The position numbers and the translations under genes were made by a program. From an uncultured Lachnospiraceae bacterium (GTDB lineage: Bacteria; Bacillota; Clostridia; Lachnospirales; Lachnospiraceae), in the NCBI GenBank assembly GCA_904395885.1, contig CAJFOF010000039.1, positions 62,001 to 126,000 of the forward strand: a stretch of 64,000 bases of DNA, written 5' to 3'. The notes beneath the pieces are model-generated. The model did not search any database. It saw nothing but the letters and a program-made list of their open reading frames with translations, and was not told the origin of the DNA. Positions 26,343 to 35,779 of this stretch are shown here, piece by piece (the first letter of the stretch is position 1; each line of letters begins with the position of its first letter).

Positions 26343-29015
26343 GTGGCTGGATTATCACCGATGATGGTCCACTATATGGAGACCAAAGAACAGTATAAAG
26401 ACTGTATCTTATTTTACCGCCTGGGTGATTTCTACGAGATGTTTTTTGACGATGCACTGACGGCATCCAAAGAACTGGAGATCACCCTGACCGGTAAGGA
26501 ATGCGGCCTGGAGGAACGCGCACCTATGTGCGGCGTTCCTTTCCACGCTGTGGACAGCTATATCAGCAGGCTTGTACAAAAAGGCTATAAAGTCGCAATT
26601 GCGGAGCAGATGGAAGACCCCAAGCTGGCCAAAGGGCTGGTAAAACGGGAAGTGATCCGGGTTGTGACGCCAGGAACGATTACCAGTGCACAGGCATTAG
26701 ACGAGACAAAGAACAATTATCTGATGGGGATTGTTTACATCGGGGAAGTGTTCGGTCTGGCTGCTGCCGACATCAGTACTGGTGATTTTTTCGTAACAGA
26801 GGTCGGATCAGAGAGAGACCTGTTTGATGAAATCAATAAATTTTCCCCTTCTGAGGTAGTGTGCAATGAGGCGTTTTTCATGTCCGGAGTGGATGTGGAA
26901 GATTTAAAGAACCGGTACCACGTGGTGATTACAGCGCTGGACAGCCGGTTTTTCAGCGATGATAACTGTCGCCGCATCTTGAAGGAGCATTTTAAGGTCA
27001 ACCACCTGGCAGGTCTGGGCCTGGGAGACTACGAGACAGGCGTGGTGGCCGCAGGAGCCGTTCTCGGCTATCTGTATGAAACCCAGAAGAGTAATCTGGA
27101 ACACATGGCGACCATTGTACCGTACCATGTGGGCCAGTTTATGATTCTGGATTCTTCCACCAGAAGAAATCTGGAGCTGGTAGAGACACTGAGAGAAAAG
27201 CAGAAAAGGGGTTCCCTTCTCTGGGTTCTGGATAAGACGAAAACAGCTATGGGAGCCAGACTTTTGAGGAGTTTTCTGGAACAGCCTTTGATTCGGAAAG
27301 AGGAGATCCTGCGGCGTCAGGAAGGAATTCAGGAGCTGAATATGAGCTATATTTCCAGGGAGGAGATCCGGGAGTACTTAAACCCTGTCTATGACCTGGA
27401 GCGTCTTGTGGGCCGGATCAGCTATAAAACAGCAAACCCGAGAGACCTGATCTCCTTTAAGAACTCTCTAAAAATGCTGCCTTTTATCAAGACAACGCTT
27501 CAGGAGTTTTCATCGCCCCTTCTCCGTGAAATTGAGTCGGACCTTGATCCGCTGACGGATCTGTGCGATCTGATTGAGAGGTCCATTTTGGACGACCCGC
27601 CGGTTTCCCTGAGAGACGGAGGCATTATCAAAGACGGATTTTCTGAAGAAGGAGACAAGCTGCGCCACGCAAAGACGGAGGGGAAATCCTGGCTGGCAGA
27701 ACTGGAAGTCAGGGAGAGGGATAAGACTGGAATTAAGAATCTGAAGATCAAGTATAACAAAGTTTTTGGATACTATTTTGAGGTGACAAATTCTTTTAAA
27801 AACCTTGTCCCGGAATATTTCATCCGCAAGCAGACTCTGGCCAACGCGGAGCGCTACACCACAGATGAATTAAAAAATCTGGAAGAGATTATTCTGGGGG
27901 CGGAGGATAAACTGGTGGCCCTGGAGTACGATCTTTTCTGCCAGATCCGGGATTCCATCGCAAAAGAGGTGGTGCGGATCCAGAAGACAGCGAAGGCCAT
28001 TGCGGCTGTAGACGTGTTTGCTTCTCTGTCCGTAGTGGCGACGAGAAACAATTACGTAAAACCATCCATCAATGAGAAGGGGATCATTCAGATTCGGGCA
28101 GGCCGCCATCCGGTGGTAGAGCAGATGATTCCCGATTCTTCTTTTGTGGCGAACGATACCTTTTTGGACAATGGAAAAAACAGGATTTCCATCATTACAG
28201 GCCCCAATATGGCGGGAAAATCCACATATATGCGCCAGGTGGCTCTGATTGCCCTGATGGCGCAGATAGGCAGTTTCGTCCCCGCTGAGGAGGCAAACAT
28301 GTGCATCTGTGACCGGATTTTTACCAGAGTGGGAGCTTCCGATGACCTGGCATCGGGCCAGAGTACCTTCATGGTGGAGATGACAGAGGTGGCAAATATC
28401 CTTCGGAACGCTACCAGAAACAGCCTTCTGATTTTGGATGAGATTGGAAGGGGAACCAGTACTTTTGACGGGCTTTCTATTGCCTGGGCAGTGGTAGAGC
28501 ATATCAGCAACACAAAGCTTCTTGGAGCAAAGACTCTTTTTGCGACTCACTACCACGAGCTGACAGAACTGGAGGGCGCTATAAACGGAGTCAATAACTA
28601 CTGTATTGCCGTAAAGGAGCAGGGAGACGACATCGTATTTTTGAGAAAGATCGTCAAAGGAGGAGCTGATAAGAGTTATGGCATTCAGGTCGCAAAACTG
28701 GCTGGCGTGCCGGATTCCGTTATTGCCAGGGCCAAGGAACTGGTTGAAGAGCTGAGCAGCGCCGACATTACAGCCAGAGCCAAGGAGATCGCTGCAGGAA
28801 GCCAGGTACCGCCAGCACATAAGGCTGTGCCCAAGCCGGACGACGTGGACATGCTTCAAATGTCACTTTTTGACACGGTCAAGGACGATGATATTATTCG
28901 GGAACTGGGAGATCTGGAGCTGGCCCGCATGACGCCCATTGACGCCCTGAATACTCTTTATCGGCTGCAGAATCGATTAAAGAACCGATGGGACGGCAGT
29001 GGGTCCTCTTCATAA
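26343..29015 (+). CDS. mutS: DNA mismatch repair ATPase MutS
   Basis: An 890-residue mismatch-recognition protein. The mismatch-contacting Phe-x-Glu is F30-x-E32 in GDFYEMF. The connector, lever and clamp domains follow. The C-terminal ATPase has Walker A GPNMAGKST near residue 620, Walker B ILDEIGRGTSTFDG and the signature ASDDLASGQSTFMVEM. Translation starts at GTG with AAAGGA 9 bases upstream. It lies 14 bases before mutL, and both feed the same repair pathway. Confidence 0.97.
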   Translation: MAGLSPMMVHYMETKEQYKDCILFYRLGDFYEMFFDDALTASKELEITLTGKECGLEERAPMCGVPFHAVDSYISRLVQKGYKVAIAEQMEDPKLAKGLVKREVIRVVTPGTITSAQALDETKNNYLMGIVYIGEVFGLAAADISTGDFFVTEVGSERDLFDEINKFSPSEVVCNEAFFMSGVDVEDLKNRYHVVITALDSRFFSDDNCRRILKEHFKVNHLAGLGLGDYETGVVAAGAVLGYLYETQKSNLEHMATIVPYHVGQFMILDSSTRRNLELVETLREKQKRGSLLWVLDKTKTAMGARLLRSFLEQPLIRKEEILRRQEGIQELNMSYISREEIREYLNPVYDLERLVGRISYKTANPRDLISFKNSLKMLPFIKTTLQEFSSPLLREIESDLDPLTDLCDLIERSILDDPPVSLRDGGIIKDGFSEEGDKLRHAKTEGKSWLAELEVRERDKTGIKNLKIKYNKVFGYYFEVTNSFKNLVPEYFIRKQTLANAERYTTDELKNLEEIILGAEDKLVALEYDLFCQIRDSIAKEVVRIQKTAKAIAAVDVFASLSVVATRNNYVKPSINEKGIIQIRAGRHPVVEQMIPDSSFVANDTFLDNGKNRISIITGPNMAGKSTYMRQVALIALMAQIGSFVPAEEANMCICDRIFTRVGASDDLASGQSTFMVEMTEVANILRNATRNSLLILDEIGRGTSTFDGLSIAWAVVEHISNTKLLGAKTLFATHYHELTELEGAINGVNNYCIAVKEQGDDIVFLRKIVKGGADKSYGIQVAKLAGVPDSVIARAKELVEELSSADITARAKEIAAGSQVPPAHKAVPKPDDVDMLQMSLFDTVKDDDIIRELGDLELARMTPIDALNTLYRLQNRLKNRWDGSGSSS

Positions 29016-29029
29016 GGAAGGGAAGCAGA

Positions 29030-30946
29030 ATGAATATTGCTGTATTAGACGAAAATACCATAAATAAGATCGCGGCAGGCGAAGTGATTGAACGGCCTGC
29101 CTCTATTGTAAAAGAGCTTTTGGAAAATGCCATAGACGCCAAAGCCACAGCCATTACAATTGAGATCAAAGACGGAGGGACAACTCTGATCCGGATTACC
29201 GACAATGGCTGCGGTATGGAGAAAGAGGATGTGCCTGTGGCATTCCTGCGTCACGCCACCAGCAAGATCCGCAGCGAGAAGGATCTGGATTCTATCGTAT
29301 CTCTGGGATTTCGCGGCGAGGCTCTGGCCAGTATAGCAGCTGTGGCAAGGGTAGAATTGATTACAAAGACCAGTGAAGCCCTCAGCGGAACCCGCTATCG
29401 GATTGACGGAGGAAAAGAACTGGGAATGGAGGAAGTTGGCGTTCCGGAGGGGACAACGCTTCTGGTTCGGGATCTGTTCTACAATACTCCGGCCAGAAAG
29501 AAATTTTTGAAACAACCTTCCACAGAGGGAGGCTATGTTCAGGATCTTGTGGAGAAGATCGCTCTCTCCCGCCCGGATATTTCTGTCCGGTACATGAAAG
29601 GAAATTCCAGTGTTCTCCACACTTCCGGAAATCATAATCTGAAAGACATTATCTATGAAATCTATGGCCGGGAACTGACTGCAAATCTGATTCCGATCGA
29701 AAGGGACGGGAATCCGGTCAAGGTGTCCGGCTATATCTGCAAACCGATTGTGGCCCGGTCCAACCGCAATTGTGAGACGTATTTTATCAATGGCCGCTAT
29801 ATTAAGAATCCTCTGATTTCCAGAGCCATCGAGGAGGCTTACCGGCCCTATTTGATGAAACATAAGTTTCCCTTTACGGTTCTCCACCTTACCATTGACA
29901 CCCATATTTTGGACGTCAACGTCCATCCGGCCAAGATGGAAGTGAGGTTTCAGAATGGAGAGGCCATCTACCAAGCTGTCTATGAGGCAGTCTCGGCGGC
30001 CCTCCATGAAAAAGAGCTGATTCCCGCAGTCTCTCTGACAGAGGAAACGGAGAGGGCGAGAGAGCACGCACGCCCTCACGAGGATAGAAAAAATCTGCCG
30101 GAACCTTTTGAAAAAAGAAGGATGGCGGCCATACAGGAACAGGGAAGAGCCGTGTTCTCCCAAAACCGCTCCCCGCTTTTTTCGGAGAAATCTGAGATAT
30201 TCAGAGAAACGCCGACATCTTATGCCCAAAAGATTGAGGATAGACAGGAGAAAAATTCTGGAAGAGAAATTCTGCCAGAGGAAAAAAAGCCGGATGAGCC
30301 AAAGAGACCGGCAGAGAAACCAGAACAATTGGAGCTGTTTGATGGGAAACTTTTAGAGCCATCGGCCAGATATCAGCATAAGCTGATCGGCCAGCTTTTT
30401 GACACCTACTGGATGGTAGAATACCGGGATCAGCTCTTTATCATTGATCAGCATGCGGCCCATGAAAAGATTCTGTATGAGAAGACTATGAGGGATCTGA
30501 GAGAGCGCAGACATGATACCCAGATGGTAAGCCCGCCGATTATCCTGACTTTGACGGTTCAGGAGGCGATGACACTGGAGGAACATAAGGATTATTTTGC
30601 GAATCTCGGCTTTGAGATCGAACCTTTTGGCGGAAGAGAATATGCTGTCCGGGGGATTCCATCAAATCTTCTCTCAGTGGCAAAGAAAGAGCTTTTGATG
30701 GAGATTCTGGACGGACTGGGAGAAGACAGTTCCTCATGGACGCCGGAGACGGTCTATGACCGGGTAGCGACTATGTCCTGCAAGGCAGCGGTAAAAGGCG
30801 GCCATTCCCTCAGTTTTCAGGAGGCAGACCGCCTGATCGACCAGCTTTTAAAGCTGGAAAATCCCTATGCCTGCCCTCATGGGCGGCCAACGATTATTTC
30901 TATGAGCAAGTATGAGCTGGAAAAGAAATTTAAACGGATCGTTTAG
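29030..30946 (+). CDS. mutL: DNA mismatch repair endonuclease MutL
   Basis: A 638-residue GHKL ATPase. The N-terminus has NKIAAGEVIERPASIVKELL, ITDNGCGM and GFRGEALASI, the three nucleotide-binding motifs. After a charged linker (about residues 350-440), the C-terminal domain carries DQHAAHEKILYE near residue 472, the metal-dependent nicking motif DQHA-x2-E-x4-E found in MutL of bacteria without MutH. The closing CPHGRP is the usual C-terminal metal-site element. ATG 29030 is chosen over an upstream in-frame start because AAGGAAGGGAAG lies before it. Confidence 0.97.
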   Translation: MNIAVLDENTINKIAAGEVIERPASIVKELLENAIDAKATAITIEIKDGGTTLIRITDNGCGMEKEDVPVAFLRHATSKIRSEKDLDSIVSLGFRGEALASIAAVARVELITKTSEALSGTRYRIDGGKELGMEEVGVPEGTTLLVRDLFYNTPARKKFLKQPSTEGGYVQDLVEKIALSRPDISVRYMKGNSSVLHTSGNHNLKDIIYEIYGRELTANLIPIERDGNPVKVSGYICKPIVARSNRNCETYFINGRYIKNPLISRAIEEAYRPYLMKHKFPFTVLHLTIDTHILDVNVHPAKMEVRFQNGEAIYQAVYEAVSAALHEKELIPAVSLTEETERAREHARPHEDRKNLPEPFEKRRMAAIQEQGRAVFSQNRSPLFSEKSEIFRETPTSYAQKIEDRQEKNSGREILPEEKKPDEPKRPAEKPEQLELFDGKLLEPSARYQHKLIGQLFDTYWMVEYRDQLFIIDQHAAHEKILYEKTMRDLRERRHDTQMVSPPIILTLTVQEAMTLEEHKDYFANLGFEIEPFGGREYAVRGIPSNLLSVAKKELLMEILDGLGEDSSSWTPETVYDRVATMSCKAAVKGGHSLSFQEADRLIDQLLKLENPYACPHGRPTIISMSKYELEKKFKRIV

Positions 30947-30967
30947 ATCCTGTTACAGGAGGCAGAT

Positions 30968-31930
30968 GTGAAACAGCCGCTTATTATTTTAACAGGCCCT
31001 ACTGCGGTAGGAAAAACTTCTCTCTCCATACGCCTGGCTAAGGCTGTGGACGGGGAGATTATCAGCGCTGATTCTATGCAGATCTACAAACATATGGATA
31101 TCGGGTCGGCAAAAGTGACGAAGGAAGAGATGGATGGAGTGCCTCACCATCTGATCGATCTGCTGGAACCCTGGGAAGAGTGCAATGTGGTCACGTTTCA
31201 GCAACTGGCAAAGACCGCCCTTGAGGAGATTGCCTCCAGAGGGAGAGTCCCCATTGTGGCGGGGGGAACGGGATTTTACATTCAGGCCCTGCTGTACGAT
31301 ATTGATTTTAAGGATAATGAGGAAGGCGGAGCGATTCGCCGGGAGCTGGAAGCGGAGGCAGAGGAAAAAGGCGGGGCTTATCTTCACGGACTTTTGGAGG
31401 AGGTGGATCCGGAATCGGCCAGGGCTATCCATCCTAACAATCTCAAACGAGTGATCCGGGCCCTGGAATATTACCGCCAGACAGGGGAAACGATATCTGC
31501 CCACAATGAGGAGGAGAGAAAAAAAGAATCTCCCTATGAATTTTTCTATTATGTTCTAAATACTGACCGGCAGGTCCTGTATGACAGGATTGACCGGCGG
31601 GTGGATGAGATGGTAAAGGCCGGACTGATCGATGAAGTACAAAGGCTGAAGAGTATGGGCTGTACGAGGCAGATGGTATCTATGCAGGGGCTGGGATATA
31701 AAGAGATTCTGGACTATCTGGAAGACAGATGTACACTGGAGGAAGCTCTGTATGTGCTTAAAAGAGATACCCGCCACTTTGCCAAGCGTCAGCTTACCTG
31801 GTATAGAAGAGAGCGCCAGGTGCGCTGGCTGAATCTTCCCGATTTTGAGAACAATCAGGACAAAGTCCTTGAACATATCTTGCGGGAGACAGGCCCTATT
31901 TTACAAGAATGGAGAGAATCAAACCGATGA
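30968..31930 (+). CDS. miaA: tRNA dimethylallyltransferase
   Basis: A 320-residue enzyme that transfers the dimethylallyl group to A37 of tRNAs, creating the substrate for MiaB. The P-loop GPTAVGKTSLSIRLA is at residues 9-23. ISADSMQIYKHMDIGSAK, VAGGTGFYIQALLYD and the C-terminal RDTRHFAKRQLTWYR are diagnostic. It starts at GTG behind an AGGAGG site and overlaps the following PLP-lyase gene by 4 bases. The hfq gene often found just after miaA in Firmicutes is not present here. Confidence 0.96.
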   Translation: MKQPLIILTGPTAVGKTSLSIRLAKAVDGEIISADSMQIYKHMDIGSAKVTKEEMDGVPHHLIDLLEPWEECNVVTFQQLAKTALEEIASRGRVPIVAGGTGFYIQALLYDIDFKDNEEGGAIRRELEAEAEEKGGAYLHGLLEEVDPESARAIHPNNLKRVIRALEYYRQTGETISAHNEEERKKESPYEFFYYVLNTDRQVLYDRIDRRVDEMVKAGLIDEVQRLKSMGCTRQMVSMQGLGYKEILDYLEDRCTLEEALYVLKRDTRHFAKRQLTWYRRERQVRWLNLPDFENNQDKVLEHILRETGPILQEWRESNR

Positions 31931-33207
31931 ATATGGATGAAATGTATCAGGCACTCGGAATCAGCAAACCTGTGCTGGAATTCGGAAAAGAGATCGAGGA
32001 GTCTTTAAAAGAGCGTTTTTTGGAGATTGATGAGAACGCTGAATATAATCAGATGAAAGTGATTAAGGCTATGCAGGATAACCGGGTCAGCGAAACGCAC
32101 TTTGAGGCTACTACCGGATACGGCTATAACGATGCAGGGCGGGATGCTCTGGAGGGTGTGTATGCCAGCGTATTTCACGGGGAAAGCGCCCTGGTGCGTC
32201 CCCAGCTTATCAGCGGCACCCACGCTCTTCACATTGCGTTATCATCTAATCTGCGGCCAGGGGACGAGCTGTTATCCCCGGTGGGAAAGCCCTATGATAC
32301 CCTGGAGGAGGTCATAGGGATCCGGGAATCGGTCGGCTCCCTGAAAGAGTACGGCGTTTCCTACCGCCAGGTGGATCTGCTGGAGGACGGCAGCTTTGAT
32401 TACGAAGGCATCGAAAAAGCCCTCAACGAAAAGACCCGTCTGGTGACGATCCAGCGTTCCAAGGGCTATCAGACCCGCCCCACATTGTCGGTAGACCGGA
32501 TCGGTGAGCTGATTGCGTTTATTAAGAAAAGAAAACCGGATGTCATCTGCATGGTTGACAACTGTTACGGGGAATTTGTGGAGAGAAGGGAGCCTCTGGA
32601 CGTTGGGGCTGATATGATGGTCGGTTCTCTCATCAAAAACCCCGGTGGTGGGTTGGCCCCCATCGGCGGCTACATCGTCGGGCGGGCTGACTGCATTGAG
32701 AGAGCTGCTGTCCGGCTGACGGCACCGGGACTGGGAAAAGAGGTGGGCGCCAGCCTGGGGCTGAACCGGTCGTTTTTCCAGGGCCTTTTTATGGCACCTA
32801 CCGTGGTTGCTTCGGCTCTAAAGGGGGCGATTTTTGCTGCAAGGCTTTATGAGAAGCTGGGCTTTTCCGTGGTTCCCAACGGAACGGAATCCCGCCACGA
32901 CATTATTCAGGCTATTACCTTTGGAACGCCAGAGGGAGTGATCGCTTTCTGCGAGGGGATCCAGGCAGCGGCTCCGGTGGACAGCTACGTCACGCCGGAA
33001 CCGTGGGATATGCCGGGATACGACGCGCCGGTTATTATGGCGGCAGGGGCATTTATCCAGGGCGCCTCGATTGAACTGAGCGCCGACGGTCCGATTAAGC
33101 CGCCCTATGCGGTATACTTCCAGGGGGGACTGACCTGGTACCATGCGAAACTGGGAATTTTAAAATCGCTTCAGAAATTAAAGGATGCCGGGCTGGCAGA
33201 CTTGTGA
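31927..33207 (+). CDS. Methionine gamma-lyase / aluminium-resistance family PLP enzyme (YnbB-like)
   Basis: A 426-residue fold-type I PLP enzyme of COG4100. The early motif ATTGYGYNDAGRDALEGVYA, the glycine- and aspartate-rich cofactor region VDNCYGEFVERREP and the lysine in VGSLIKNPGGGLAPIGGYI, the likely Schiff-base site, are visible. Family members are annotated as cystathionine beta-lyase-like or linked to aluminium tolerance; the actual substrate is not settled. The ATG at 31927 overlaps the miaA stop (ATGA) and follows GGAGAG by 10 bases; an in-frame ATG at 31909 is less likely. Confidence 0.88.
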   Translation: MNMDEMYQALGISKPVLEFGKEIEESLKERFLEIDENAEYNQMKVIKAMQDNRVSETHFEATTGYGYNDAGRDALEGVYASVFHGESALVRPQLISGTHALHIALSSNLRPGDELLSPVGKPYDTLEEVIGIRESVGSLKEYGVSYRQVDLLEDGSFDYEGIEKALNEKTRLVTIQRSKGYQTRPTLSVDRIGELIAFIKKRKPDVICMVDNCYGEFVERREPLDVGADMMVGSLIKNPGGGLAPIGGYIVGRADCIERAAVRLTAPGLGKEVGASLGLNRSFFQGLFMAPTVVASALKGAIFAARLYEKLGFSVVPNGTESRHDIIQAITFGTPEGVIAFCEGIQAAAPVDSYVTPEPWDMPGYDAPVIMAAGAFIQGASIELSADGPIKPPYAVYFQGGLTWYHAKLGILKSLQKLKDAGLADL

Positions 33208-33270
33208 CAGGTTTTGGCTGATTCTCGGTAATCAGGAGAAAAGCCGTCGAAGGAAAAGATGAAAACGGTG

Positions 33271-33299
33271 TATACACCAGCGAATTCTTGTGATAAAAT
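33271..33299 (+). promoter_or_regulatory. Possible promoter before the DUF4321 gene
   Basis: TATACA at 33271-33276 and TAAAAT at 33294-33299 are 17 bases apart, in the 126-base gap after the PLP lyase. The match is moderate. Confidence 0.35.
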
Positions 33300-33333
33300 A
33301 AAAGTTGTCTGCAAGACATAGGAGAAATTTGAC

Positions 33334-33585
33334 ATGAGAAGCAAAAATTTCTGGGTATTGCTGCTTTTGCTGCTGACAGGCATTGTTTTGGGAGCTTTCA
33401 TTGGCAATCTGGCCCAGGAAGCTACGGGAATGACCTGGCTGAATTTTGGCCAGTCTTTCGGCCTGGAATCCCCTATTGTGATTGATCTTGGGATTCTGGT
33501 GCTGACCTTTGGCCTGAGCATTAAAATTACAATGGCCAGCATTATCGGAGTGGCAATCGCTCTGTTGATTTACCGCTTCTTGTAG
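33334..33585 (+). CDS. DUF4321 small membrane protein
   Basis: An 83-residue protein with two membrane spans (FWVLLLLLLTGIVLGAFIGNL near residues 6-26 and IIGVAIALLIYRFL at the end) and a conserved middle GQSFGLESPIVIDLGILVLTFGLSIKI. It fits the DUF4321 family found in Clostridia near radC and mre genes. Function is unknown. An AGGAGAAATTTG site precedes the ATG. Confidence 0.8.
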   Translation: MRSKNFWVLLLLLLTGIVLGAFIGNLAQEATGMTWLNFGQSFGLESPIVIDLGILVLTFGLSIKITMASIIGVAIALLIYRFL

Positions 33586-33647
33586 CGGAAAAGACCATGA
33601 TTTTTGTTTTCCAGGGCCGTGTTGGAGAGCTGCGCGGAGAGGAAATC

Positions 33648-34382
33648 ATGGAAAAATACAATACGAAAAGGCAACACATAAAAGAAAGAAAACGGACGAC
33701 CATGAAAGAACTGCCGTCAGGCCAGGGACCTTATGAGCGATGCTGCGAGAAGGGCCCAGGAGTTTTGAGCGACGCAGAACTGTTGTCCGTGATCATCCGC
33801 ACCGGTACCAGGGATCAGACTTCCCTGGAACTGGCACAGGAGATTCTTTTAATGGATGGGGGACGAGATGGAATAGGCGGGCTTTGTCGCCGCTCCCTGG
33901 AAGAGCTGATGGCTGTCCGGGGAATCGGCAAGGTAAAGGCGGCCCAACTTTTATGCATTGGAGAGCTTTCCAGAAGGCTGTGGCGCAGCCGGACTGTCCG
34001 GGATGAAACGAAATACCGGGAACCGGAACAAATTGCCGGTTACTATATGGAGGCTCTCCGGAGGCTGGAACAGGAACATATTTATGCCATGTTTTTTGAT
34101 AACAAGCAGAATCTTATCCGGGATGTGCTGCTGTCAAAAGGAACGGTCAACGTTTCGGTAATTTCTCCAAGAGAGGTGCTGATAGAGGCCCTCAAAGTGA
34201 ATGCAGTCCGTTTTGCTCTGATCCACAACCATCCAAGCGGAGATCCTTCCCCAAGCAGGGAGGACTGTCTAATGACAAAGAGGATCAAAGAGGCGGGAGC
34301 GATCATGGGGATCGCACTGTTGGACCATATTATTATTGGGGACAATGTGTATATCAGTTTTAAGGAACGAGGAATTTTATAG
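33648..34382 (+). CDS. radC: RadC family JAMM-domain protein
   Basis: A 244-residue protein with an N-terminal helix-hairpin-helix region (LSDAELLSVIIRTGT, MAVRGIGKVKAAQLL) and a C-terminal JAMM metalloprotease-like domain with HNHPSGDPSPSRED near residue 195, giving the H-x-H-x10-D zinc ligands. Despite the historical name, a role in DNA repair is doubtful and the activity is not established. ATG 33648 is chosen because GGAGAGG lies just upstream; an ATG at 33597 is an alternative. mreC starts immediately after its stop. Confidence 0.9.
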   Translation: MEKYNTKRQHIKERKRTTMKELPSGQGPYERCCEKGPGVLSDAELLSVIIRTGTRDQTSLELAQEILLMDGGRDGIGGLCRRSLEELMAVRGIGKVKAAQLLCIGELSRRLWRSRTVRDETKYREPEQIAGYYMEALRRLEQEHIYAMFFDNKQNLIRDVLLSKGTVNVSVISPREVLIEALKVNAVRFALIHNHPSGDPSPSREDCLMTKRIKEAGAIMGIALLDHIIIGDNVYISFKERGIL

Positions 34383-35249
34383 ATGGAAACCAAACGCAGC
34401 AAATATATTCTGGCGGGCTTAACCCTGCTTTGCGTCCTGCTGATCGGAATTTCTTCTCTGCAGGACGGGTTCATGGATCCCTTAAGGGCAGGAGTCGGCT
34501 ATCTGCTGGTTCCGATTCAGTCCGGTGTCAATGCTGTGGGATCCGGAATTTACGAGGATTTGAAGGATATGGCTACCCTTCGGGATGCCCAGATTGAAAA
34601 TGAAGAGCTGAAAGCAAGGGTCAGTGAGCTGACGGAAGAGAACAACCGTCTTCAGGCGGAGCAGCAGGAGTTAAAGCGGCTGAGAGAGCTGTATGAGCTG
34701 GATCAGGATTATATTCAGTATGAGACGATTGGGGCCAGAGTCATTGCCAAGGATTCCGGCGACTGGTTCCAGATCTTTCGGATCAATAAAGGTTCTCAGG
34801 ACGGAGTACAGGTGGATTCCAACGTGATCGCCGGAGGCGGGCTGGTGGGAATCGTTACAGATGTGGGAGCTAATTACGCTACGGTCCGTTCGATTATTGA
34901 CGATTTGAGCAGGGTCAGCGCTATGGGAATCCGGACAGGAGATAAGTGTATCGTGGCCGGAGATTTGACCCTGTACAATGAGGGCAGGCTGAGAATTACC
35001 AATATCACCACGGATGGCGATATTCAGGACGGTGATCAGATCGTTACCTCAAATATCAGTTCAAAATTTCTGCCGGGTATTCTGGTGGGGTATGCTTCCG
35101 ATATTACCATTGATCCGGAGCGGCTGACTAAATCGGGATATCTGATTCCGGCAGCAGAGTTTGATGATCTCCAGGAGGTTCTGGTTATCGTTGGAACCAA
35201 GGATACCGGAGACAGTGAACTGGGACCGCTGGAAGATGACGGAAGCTGA
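34383..35249 (+). CDS. mreC: Rod shape-determining protein MreC
   Basis: A 288-residue bitopic membrane protein. One N-terminal span (YILAGLTLLCVLLIGISSL), a coiled coil at about residues 65-105 (RDAQIENEELKARVSELTEE) and two beta-barrel domains (GDWFQIFRINKGSQDGVQ, GLVGIVTDVGANYATVRSI) give the standard MreC layout. It scaffolds elongation-type wall synthesis with MreD, PBP2 and RodA, all encoded downstream. The start codon abuts the radC stop. mreB, which commonly lies between radC and mreC, is absent here. Confidence 0.94.
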   Translation: METKRSKYILAGLTLLCVLLIGISSLQDGFMDPLRAGVGYLLVPIQSGVNAVGSGIYEDLKDMATLRDAQIENEELKARVSELTEENNRLQAEQQELKRLRELYELDQDYIQYETIGARVIAKDSGDWFQIFRINKGSQDGVQVDSNVIAGGGLVGIVTDVGANYATVRSIIDDLSRVSAMGIRTGDKCIVAGDLTLYNEGRLRITNITTDGDIQDGDQIVTSNISSKFLPGILVGYASDITIDPERLTKSGYLIPAAEFDDLQEVLVIVGTKDTGDSELGPLEDDGS

Positions 35250-35260
35250 GGGAGGCGCCT

Positions 35261-35779
35261 ATGAAAAGGATACTGATCAATCTGCTTCTGATGGTACTGG
35301 CTTTTATTATCCAGAACTGTATCTTCCCTCTGCTTCCGTTTTTGAGCGCGGAGCCGAATCTGCTGCTGATTTTCACCTTTTCCCTGGGTTTTATCCACGG
35401 AAAAGAAGCGGGAATGCTGTACGGGCTCTTTGCCGGACTTCTTACGGACCTGTTTGGCGGAGGACCTTTCGGATTTTACAGTCTGCTTTACGTTTATATT
35501 GGCTACATCAATGGGAGCTTTACCCAGTACTATTATGAAGACTATATTACCCTGCCGTTGGTACTGTCCATCGGCAATGAACTGGCGTATAATCTGTACA
35601 TCTATGTATTCCGCTTTTTGATCCGGAAAAGGCTGGATGTTTTATACTATCTGAAAAATATCATTGTTCCTGAGATCATTTTTACAGTTGTCACCACGTT
35701 GCTGTTGTACCGATTTTTCCTTTTTATCAGCCGGAAGCTGGAGGAAATGGAACAAAGGAGAGATTCAAATTTTGTTTAA
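35261..35779 (+). CDS. mreD: Rod shape-determining protein MreD
   Basis: A 172-residue protein with about five membrane spans (LINLLLMVLAFIIQNCIFPL, LLLIFTFSLGFIHG, MLYGLFAGLLTDLFGG and two more near the C-terminus). The GxxxGLLTDxFGGGPFG motif is typical of MreD. It belongs to the elongasome with MreC and PBP2. It starts at ATG after GGGAGG and its end overlaps the PBP2 gene start by 8 bases. Confidence 0.93.
   Translation: MKRILINLLLMVLAFIIQNCIFPLLPFLSAEPNLLLIFTFSLGFIHGKEAGMLYGLFAGLLTDLFGGGPFGFYSLLYVYIGYINGSFTQYYYEDYITLPLVLSIGNELAYNLYIYVFRFLIRKRLDVLYYLKNIIVPEIIFTVVTTLLLYRFFLFISRKLEEMEQRRDSNFV

Noticed and set aside
29045-30328. A 427-codon open frame on the - strand
   Set aside because: It is antisense to mutL, which is unambiguous; the frame has no domain or start signal.
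33208-33260. A CTGATT/AATCAG hairpin after the PLP-lyase gene
   Set aside because: The stem is short and is not followed by a T run, so it was not called a terminator.
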